This document shows, piece after piece, positions 56,734 through 64,000 of a DNA stretch of 64,000 nt. This DNA is from Macrolepiota albuminosa (taxonomy: Eukaryota > Basidiomycota > Agaricomycetes > Agaricales > Agaricaceae): positions 2,774,616-2,838,615 of the forward strand of contig JAMWFC010000051.1 in NCBI GenBank assembly GCA_027475525.1, given 5' to 3'. The number at the start of each line of letters is the position of its first letter. Within the stretch, counting starts at the first letter, position 1. The translations under genes and the position numbers were made by a program. The notes beneath the pieces were generated by a model. That model was not told where the DNA came from and made no database searches. It saw only the letters and a program-made list of their open reading frames with translations.

Positions 56734-58974
56734 ATGTCTTTCCGAATTCCAACTCCGCCTCCAGTACCGTCTCAGGCTGCACAAGAAGCCGCCTACGCAT
56801 ACATCGCCAAGGCAAACCGTTTCATTCGGCATATCGAGGGCGTTGGCGCCGAGGCGTCTCAAAACTTGGTGGTTGGCGTGATGAAGTTGCTGGAGAGGTG
56901 GTACGAGGTGAGGGTCCTTGGCGTTGGCTGGGATCGCGAGATCGAGGTGCGGGAGTGGTGTCGTGCTCGATATGTCGATAATCGTGGCGCCGAGTGGTTA
57001 GCGCCCTTCTCCCGCTTCGTAAGTTGTTGTTTTCGCCTGGCGCGTCGCTTAGCTGATTGCTCTCTAGGCGCCTCCCCCTGTCCCCACCATCGAAGATGAG
57101 CTGGAGGACATTCTTTCTGGCGCGTTGCCGATGACCGTAAGCGCGTCGGCAACCGAGTGAGTATCTCCTGACCTTTCTTTCTCTAGCTATGGACTGAACT
57201 ATCCCCCCGTAGCAAGCAAGAGGTACTGGAGCCCCTTGCTCGATTGCAAATCGAGCAAGAGCAGGAGGAGGCTGCCGCTGCCGCTGCCGCGCACACCTTG
57301 GCGGTAGTGAGGGCCGAGCTCGCTAAGGAGCAGCAGAAGGAATCCGTTGCCGAGGGTTCCAGCAAGGGGTCTCGCGCCGGCAGTGTACAGAGCCCAACAC
57401 TGCCGGCTAGCAGGAAGGGCTCCCCAGTAAAGCCGGGTAAGGCTTTAAAGAAAGTGAGTGTTCAACTTTTCTTGCCGCTGCCGTGCCACGCCAACCACTG
57501 TTTCCAAGTCTCGTAAGGGAAAGGCCCCCCAATACGCGGTAAGTGTTCTTTCAGCCCTAGGCGATGTCTACTAACCTAAGTCTGCAGGCGCCAACACAGA
57601 CCACCTTTACCGACTCTGAATTGAAGAGTCTGCTGGTGCCGCGCCGGGAAGACGCCGTTCTTGACGAGGGGATGGAAGCGGGTGTGGTCTTGCCCGAGAT
57701 GAAGAATAAGAAGACTGTTGGCCTTGCGGCAAGGCAGGAGTTTAAGGATTCCCAGGGGGCGGTAAGCTTAGCGCCTTTTCTGTTACCGTGTTTGCTGACT
57801 TAGGTACTAGTGCGACAAATGCTGGGCTGACAACGATCCAGAGGGGTGCTGGTACCCTACTGGCGGTCAGCCCTGCTATCGATGCGGGACCCTTAAACGC
57901 GCGTGTACTCTGGATGGCGCCAAGAGTCGCGAGCGCGGGGGAGCTCCCGACGCGGTAGTGGAGCGCACCTTCAAGCGTGCCGTCCTGGTCAAGAGAGCGC
58001 GAGAGTTTGTCGAGGGAGAGAAGAAGAAGAAGGCCGCTGGAGACGCGGCAGCAATCAGCAAGAGTTCCCTGGCGCTGCCGACGCGCCAAGGGGACGATAA
58101 CGAAACAGTCGGCAACCGTGGCGCCGGCGAGCGCCAAGAAAAACGCAAGGCCCCCTCCCCAGGCAAGGGCAAAGGTAAGGCCAAGCGCGTCCGCATCGAG
58201 TCGCCCTCCCCCTCTCCAAGTGCTGAGGACAGGGAGATGAAAGATTTGGAAGATGCCCTTGCCGCCAGCCGCCTTCCCCCCGTTAGCGGTGAGGCCGGTC
58301 CCAGTCGCCTATTGTCCCCTCTCGCCTTACCTGAGAACGCGCCTGCCGAGGTTTCGGCTGCTGGCGCCCTAGGGGGTGAAGGTGACGTTGAAATGGGAGA
58401 GCCCGCTGGCGCACAGGAGTTAGCCGGAGAGGAGGAGAAAAGGGAAGGGTCGCCAAGCTGCGAGGAGGAAGAGGGCGGCAATGAGGATGCTGAGGGGGAG
58501 TTGGAGGAGACTTTGCGAGACGCTCCTGGCGAGTCCCAGGAGTTGCCGATTGTGGAGCCTGCCGCCCCCTGGATGAGCGAGGGCGACGTAGCGACGCAGC
58601 TCTGGATGAGCGCGAGTGGGCCTTCGTCGTGGACCCCCCAGCCTCAGCCAAGAGTCACTGGCGACTCGTACGAGTGGCTGGGGGAGGACTTGGTTTATCC
58701 AGTGGTGGCACTGTACCCCCCTCAAGTGATAGAGCGGATGGCGACGCGTGCCGCAAGTATGCAAGCGGTACTGGGTCGTGAGCGCGAACGCGCTCGTCAA
58801 CAAATTATGGCCTCGCGTCTTCGGTACGCCAATTTGACTCGTAGCATGGACGCCCTTCAAGAGTACCAGGCGGACTGCAACGAGGCGCTAGAGTGGCAGG
58901 CCCTCAACCACGTACAAGTTGGCGACCTCTTGCCGTTCGACGACTCCTTGCCGCTCTCCGATAGCGAAAACTGA
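56734..58974 (+). CDS. Antisense gene 1 of element F (zinc-cluster-like), apparently intact
   Basis: Six exons with consensus splice sites, all in phase 0: 56734-57018 (95 codons), 57068-57136 (23), 57187-57453 (89), 57509-57538 (10), 57588-57761 (58), 57811-58974 (387 plus stop), about 662 residues. Exon 1: MSFRIPTPPP and a helical part with MKLLERWYEV and VREWCRARY. Exon 3: a Glu/Ala-rich coiled-coil-like run. Exon 5: FTDSELKSLLVPRRED. Exon 6 opens with CDKCWADNDPEGC and CYRCGTLKRAC, spacing C-x2-C-x8-C-x8-C-x2-C-x6-C, close to Zn2Cys6. Then follow a basic KR-rich segment, an acidic stretch, and a C-terminal domain (RVTGDSYEWLGEDLVYPV) with a long helix ending EWQALNHVQVGDLLPFDD. It lies opposite to gag-pol. 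Nuclear DNA binding is an inference from the cluster and basic run. Confidence 0.82.
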
Positions 58975-59403
58975 CGGACCTTAGAGTAGATAGGCTGTCG
59001 TGTAAATAGATTTTTGTTCATTCCCGTACACGTATATATCTCTCTTGCCGCCCTCTTGCCGAGTGGAAGAGTAAGTCCCGTAATATGAGTTAGTGATGCA
59101 GCAGAGAGTCAAGACAATAAAGCAAAGAGAAAGCAAGCGGCAAGTACTCTAAGGTAGGTTTTAGCGAGAGGAGTATTAGGTGAGGGACTTAGGCGAATTT
59201 TGAGAAAAAGGGGAACGCTCAGTAGATCATCATAGCGAAAAACCCTTGGCGAGAGTTGCGCAATGCGCTAAGCGTTGGCGACACGCTAGCGCTGCGACTT
59301 GACTATGTAAAGAATTGTCTGTTGGATATAGTACAGTAAGCATCGGCAAGAAAGATAAGTAAGGTAAGTAATAGAAAGAGAAAGCTTATCAATATAGTCT
59401 TTT
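58975..59403. other. Convergent intergenic region, gene 1 and pol of element F
   Basis: No gene was seen; holds the shared motif at 59202-59238 and otherwise resembles 13816-14246 of element A. Confidence 0.6.
59202..59238 (-). promoter_or_regulatory. Conserved inter-gene motif, copy in F
   Basis: The reverse complement reads GATGATCTACTGAGCGTTCC followed by CC and T-rich sequence, two changes from A. About 230 bases past the gene 1 stop. Confidence 0.6.
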
Positions 59404-62400
59404 CTAATCGTTTTCTTCTTCTTCAACTAGGGTCGGCAAGTCATCATCGTCCAATAATTCTGTTTCTTCAAGTTCCCTAAGCTTGGCGGTGTCGATATCT
59501 AGCGCTTCAAGCGGCAAGTCGATTTGTTCCCTAGCGAGATACGGCAATAGGCGAAATGCGGCAACCGGTCGATGCAGTACTGAACCATCTAATTCACAGA
59601 GTACGTAAGCGCCTCCACGGTTACGAGAGATAACAACCAAAGGTCCAAGATAGCGTGGTCGCATTTTCTTGTTGTATGAGGTCTCGATTTTGGAGTTGCG
59701 CATGAGCACTAGCGCGCCCCTCGGGAAGTCGTAATCTTTGATAGTGGCGCTATGCTCGGTTTCGAATCGTAGGGCTGCTTGGCGACGGGCGCTAAAGACT
59801 ACCTCGTGAAGTCGCTCCAAATCTTCTTTCCTTCGCTGGAGATCAATGGCTCGTCTGGCGATAAGGTCGGTAGTCGCTAAGATACTATTGGGTGCTGGCT
59901 GAAGATAGGTCGCTTCTATAATGTCGGCAGGGAGTAAAGGATGGGTGCCAGTAGCCGCGTAGTAGGGAGAGCAACCCATGCGCTTACGAATAGTAACTCT
60001 TTCCGACCAAAATACTGAATACGTCGCTTCACTCCAACGAGCCTCGTCGCCATCGACCGCCTTGAAGAGCGCTTGCCGGACGTCAAAGTGTGGTCTCTCT
60101 ACCAGGCCATTGGCGCGCTTGTTGTAGCCAGATACTCGAATGTGGTGAATGTTGTACTTCTTGGCGAGATAGGTTAGCGCTTTGATAATGGGCGCACCGT
60201 TATCCGTAACGATTTCTCTTAGCGCTCCCCAACGGCAGATGACGTCCTCAAATAGCCACTTGGCGACCGCGTCGGTATTTTCTCTTTGGAGCATTCGAAA
60301 TTCAGGCCAGTGGATTAGCGAGCAACGACCTTGAATGATGTACTTGTAGCGACCAGATTTGGGCATGTGCATGGTGTCGACGTAGATTTTGCTGAAGAGG
60401 GGAGCTGGCGTGGCAACGGTTGGCGGTATGAGCACTTGGCGTGTCTGTTGAATCTGGCAGAGGTGGCAAGTCCTAATGTACCAAGCGATGTCGGCACTAG
60501 CGTGTGGCCACCAGAATCGTTCTACCAGAGAGGCTCGGGTAGCGTACAGGCCTCTATGTCCTAGCTCGTCATGCATGGCGCGCAAGACTCGTAAGCGACT
60601 TTCTGGCTTGATAATCAGTTTGTGAGCGCCATCGCGATTCCGTCGCCAAAGTCGGTTGTCGGTAAAGAAGAAGCGGGTGGCATAACGGATAAAGGTCGCG
60701 TATTGTTCGTCGGTAAGGTCTGGGGGTCGCTTAAGGTCTTGTAGCCATTGTTCAACGAGTAACAAGCGACTGTCTTCCGCCTTTGCCTTGGCGGATCGGG
60801 GAACGGCATCGTAGGTCAGGTTTTTGCTGTCCTCTCTTAGCGGATGGGGTTCTTGTACGATTTTTACTGGTGGTGAGTCCTGACTGCAAATGCTTGCCGT
60901 GTAGAATGTGAGGGGAGCGCTAAAAGTCTCGGGGCGGTAAGGGACGATGGGATGTAAAAGGATGCTGGCAGGCTGTTGCCGTCGTAGTAAGGGAATTGGC
61001 TGTTGAATGAGGTGTACGAATCCATGTAAGCGGTCAATCCAGTCCTCGAAATTGCTATCAGCCTGTGGGTCCACTGCCGGGTCGCCAGGCTGCCGTGGTC
61101 GCCTAGAAAGTCCATCTGGTCCGTGGAAAGAGCTCTTGACGTGTACCAGCTCAAAGTGAAACATGAGGATAGCGACTACCCACCGATTCATGCTAGCGGA
61201 CGGCTGGATATCGGGATTCTGCAGCATGCCTTTGATGTACCTAGCGTCGACTTCAACAATAAGGTTCCGCACGCCAATCAAATACATCTTTAGCGACCGG
61301 AAAGCTTTGAAGAGTCCATAGAGCTCTAGCTTAGGCTGACTGTAGCGACGCCAATCAAATACATCTTTAGCGACCGGAAAGCTTTGAAGAGTCCATAGAG
61401 CTCTAGCTTAGGCTGACTGTAGCGAGACTCTCTGTTGTTTAGCGTGATAGACCCAAAGCGGTTGTAGCGCCGCTGTTTCCGATTGTCGCTAAGGCACTGG
61501 CAGAGAAAGTATCCAACTGCAATGTACGAGGTATCCACCGCCAAGATGACTGGGTCGGCAGAGGTATAATCGATGGGAACTAGGGGCTTGGCGTCCTGCA
61601 GAGCTTTTACTAAGTCTCGTTGAGCAGTAACCTGGTCTGGCCCAAATTTGAAGGGCTCGTTGGCACGGGTAAGTCGGTTAAGGGCGTGTGCGCGATGGGC
61701 AAAGTTTTTGACGAATATCCTGAGAACGCCAACGGTGCCAAGAAATGCGCGAACTTCTGATAAGTCGCGCGATGGGCAAAGTTCTTGACGAATATCCTGA
61801 GAACGCCAACGGTGCCAAGAAATGCGCGAACTTCTGATAAGTCGCGGCAAGGACCCCATCGCTCCAGGAGTGCTAAGCGAGACTCGTCGGGAACGCGACC
61901 GTCGGGAGTGCAGATGTGACCAAGTATTTTGAACCTTGGCGCGCAAAGGAGAAGTTTGTGACCGCTAAAGGTACCACCGCTATACTTCATACGTTGGAGA
62001 ACTCGATTGAGCAGCTGGAAAAACTCCCATAGCGCTAAGCGAATGTTGGGGTTGTCGGGATGGGTCGCCGGTAAGCCGTTCACGAGTCGCCAGTCTTTGG
62101 GGCCTTTGACGCCAACGTCGTCGATGAAGCTAAGGACGTTATGCGGTATCTCGGGTTGGAGGATGAAAGTGATGTCGTCGTGGAATATAGGGACTGAGTT
62201 TGTCCAGCCCATCGGTAAGGTGACTAGGCGTAACGCGCCAAACGGAGTTTGAAAAGTAGTGAGGTCACGGGAAGAGGGGTGTATCAGGCGTTTGTCGTAG
62301 CCAACGTAGAGATCAAGGGTGGCGCCACAAATGCGCCCGGCAAAGGACTCGGCAAAGTGGTCAGGGAAAGGCGGTACGCCAGAGTGTCGTATTGTAACTC

Positions 62401-63307
62401 TATTTAGCGGCTCGAGACTGTGAACTATGCGCAGATTGCCGTTCTTCTTGAGGACGCAGAACCAGCGGGAGCGGTAAGAGCTATTGGAGGGCTCGTAGAC
62501 TCCAGCCTGTATTTTGGTCCTGATAATCTGGCAGACCTCGGCTTCGATCCCAGGCGGTAGCGGTCGGTTGTGCTCAGTCCACGGCACGTGAGGAATGGTC
62601 GGGATCACCACAGGCGGGAAGAAGTCTGTACGTAAGCTGCCGCGTTCTGAGTCCTCCCAAGCGAAGGCTTTGTCTTGCTTAGCGACAAGATCGGTAAGGA
62701 CATTCAACTCATCTTTGGTCAAAAATCCTGTGTCGTGCTCCTTGGCGAACTGCTGCTGGCGCTCCGCGGTAAAACGTCCGGTGGGCTGAAAGGGTCGCGG
62801 ATTCGGTGATAAGGTCGGTATGTCGGCAAGAGGGTCGCCAATAATTTGGCGCTCGATTCTAAACGTCTCGGGAGAGTGCGTAGCGATGGGTTTTGTTTTA
62901 AGCGCAACTGGCTTATATTTCTTTTTAACTTGAACCCCTTTCCTTTTGGGAGCGTTAGCTTGGTTATATACAGAGGTGGAAAGGGGAACAGTAGCCTGAG
63001 GAGCGGCAAGTCCAAGAACGACGGGAGCCGAGGCTCCGGGAAGAGTAGTGAGATAGGTATCGGTAGACGCAATATTTTGAAAGGATTCAGAAGCGGTAAG
63101 GTACAAGTAGGCAAGAGAGGAGTCGGTAATGTTTTGATTTTTCTGGGAAGGCTCTGCGTCGGTAGCGGGTAAAGTAGTTAAAACATCTTCGTCAAGAAAA
63201 GTAGTAGACAAAACAGTTACAAGACCAGTTGAATGGTCATATTCCAGCGTTAGCGCCACATCTCCGTGATCATCGCCAATCACCTCCTCGATGGTCTGTG
63301 AAAACAC
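59404..63307 (-). CDS. pol: pol of element F: reverse transcriptase, RNase H, integrase
   Basis: Spans 3904 bases, which is 3750 without its two 77-bp duplications, exactly the length of A's pol. RT: GATLDLYVGYDK, LPMGWTNS, FIDDVG near 62120. RNase H: LAVDTS near 61540, KLELYG, VEVDAR near 61245. Integrase: the finger HDELGHRGL...CHLC, TDNGAP near 60200, VERPH near 60095, and a GPY/F-like end. No in-frame stop outside the duplications. It starts with a GTG-led frame overlapping protease by 28 bases, so -1 frameshifting is likely. Confidence 0.93.
61271..61424. repeat. 77-bp tandem duplication in pol of F (RNase H)
   Basis: Copies 61271-61347 and 61348-61424 appear identical; A's intact pol has one copy. 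Confidence 0.94.
61690..61843. repeat. 77-bp tandem duplication in pol of F (RT end)
   Basis: Copies 61690-61766 and 61767-61843 with one T/C difference; A has one copy. Confidence 0.93.
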
Positions 63308-64000
63308 CGGTAGGGTCGTTCGTTGGCGTGTTGGTCGGTAAACTCCGGGGGCTTAGCGAGGGCGCCTTTTCGTTGTCCCCTAGGGAACGTTGGCACCGTT
63401 CGTCGGATTCCGGAGTTGGGGTCGCTAATTGTGAGGGTCGTTTCCTCATCGGTAACAGTCTTGACGACTGATCGCGCCAAGACGTCAAAAGGTCTGCCGA
63501 GTAATAAGTCGTATGCTGGGGAGCGTAAAATGTGTATCTGGAGGTAAAAGGTAATGTCGCCAAGGGTGCACGGCACATTCTTGGCGAGGCCGAGGGATCT
63601 GTCTACCGTACCGTTAGCGCTCTGCATGTTTAGTATCACCGTAGGGTCGTAAATGAGGCCTAGATCATTAGCGACTTCTGCTGCCATAGAAATAATCTGA
63701 GACCCGCTATCCACGATTGCCTCTACTTCGTGCTTGTTGTCTACGGTTAGCGCTACCGAGCGGATAGCGTGCGATTCTTGGGCGACGGTAAGGATTGCCG
63801 GGTCTTCGCCGTGGTCGACTGACCTAAGGTAGGTCTCCACTGGGTCCACAGAGGTGGCGTTAGCGATGGGGTCGGCAAGAGTGTCTTCAGTGTTGGGAGG
63901 GTCGATGGTAACAGAGAAACCAGGAAGCGCGTCGTCGAGTTCATCGACCTCGGCAACGGCTGTCGCCAAGGGTCGTCGGGGAGTGACTGCCGTTTTCACC
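63280..64000 (-). CDS. Gag C-terminus and protease of element F, partial
   Basis: Open from the window edge: gag end (KTAVTPRRPLATAVAEVDE, DALPGFSVTIDPPNTED), aspartic protease DSGSQIISMAAEV near 63705, and a tail PTFPRGQRKGALAKPPEF. The stop at 63280 lies 28 bases inside the pol frame. This copy supplies the CGA codons that are TGA in element A. Confidence 0.88.
   Translation of the reverse strand, partial: VKTAVTPRRPLATAVAEVDELDDALPGFSVTIDPPNTEDTLADPIANATSVDPVETYLRSVDHGEDPAILTVAQESHAIRSVALTVDNKHEVEAIVDSGSQIISMAAEVANDLGLIYDPTVILNMQSANGTVDRSLGLAKNVPCTLGDITFYLQIHILRSPAYDLLLGRPFDVLARSVVKTVTDEETTLTISDPNSGIRRTVPTFPRGQRKGALAKPPEFTDQHANERPYRCFHRPSRR

Larger units (their letters stand above)
55653..64000 (-). 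mobile_element. Element F: family-2 Ty3/gypsy, 3' part, runs off the window
   Basis: Minus strand: gag end and protease (64000-63280), pol (63307-59404), antisense gene 1 (56734-58974 on plus), polypurine block, 3' LTR. No nonsense codon was seen, and its frame breaks coincide with two 77-bp duplications, so it may be recent. The left target repeat would be CCGT (55649-55652). Confidence 0.9.

Noticed and set aside
327..61843. Reading the 77-bp duplications as minisatellites, target-site duplications or a new repeat system
   Set aside because: The units share no sequence with each other, only the period, and sister copies of the same element lack them.
1..64000. tRNA, rRNA or CRISPR features
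   Set aside because: No cloverleaf, rRNA segment or regular spacer-repeat array was seen; the only short tandem repeats are the 77-bp pairs and a 63-base coding repeat.

Overview
The window looks like repeat-dense (centromere-like or heterochromatic) DNA from a filamentous basidiomycete, probably an Agaricomycete. The evidence is short spliceosomal introns in every cellular-type gene, a Crinkler-type gene, a Tnp2/DUF4218 (CACTA-type) transposase gene of the kind common in mushroom genomes, and CpG-decayed LTR retrotransposons. All assignments come from reading translations and comparing copies by eye. No database was searched.

Layout. Positions 1-2107 (minus) hold a 3'-truncated Crinkler-type gene, and 2457-5340 (plus) a Tnp2-like transposase gene cut by an insertion. 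From 5341 to the right end the window is one nest of Ty3/gypsy elements, here called G, A, E, B, C and F. G is an LTR fragment (5341-5572) inside the tnp2 gene. A (plus, 5573-17481) begins inside G's LTR. E (minus, from 17482) lies in A's 3' LTR. B (minus, 20965-47598, TSD GCGT) lies in E's antisense gene 2. C (plus, 31345-44381, TSD ACGT) lies in B's gag. F (minus, from 55653) lies in E's gag. Solo LTRs sit in A (8658-9405) and E (53513-54457), and a third LTR start at 54613 runs into a 100-N gap.

Element design. A and F share one LTR family (about 0.91-0.95 kb, here family 2); B, C and E share another (1.04-1.07 kb, family 1). All have gag-protease in one frame, then RT-RNase H-integrase in the -1 frame. 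Between pol and the 3' LTR they carry spliced genes on the opposite strand, which is the most unusual feature of the window. Family 2 carries one such gene (gene 1, with a Zn2Cys6-like cysteine cluster). Family 1 carries three (gene 1, gene 2, gene 3), convergent with pol. A 36-bp block (inverted repeat plus polypurine tract) next to the 3' LTR and a roughly 35-bp motif downstream of gene 1 are shared by both families.

Assembly warning. Fifteen direct tandem duplications, each with a period of exactly 77 bp, are scattered through the window regardless of feature. They look like untrimmed k=77 contig overlaps. Discounting them makes LTR pairs and pol genes equal in length, and several apparent frameshifts disappear. 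The order of pieces in this window should be treated with matching caution.
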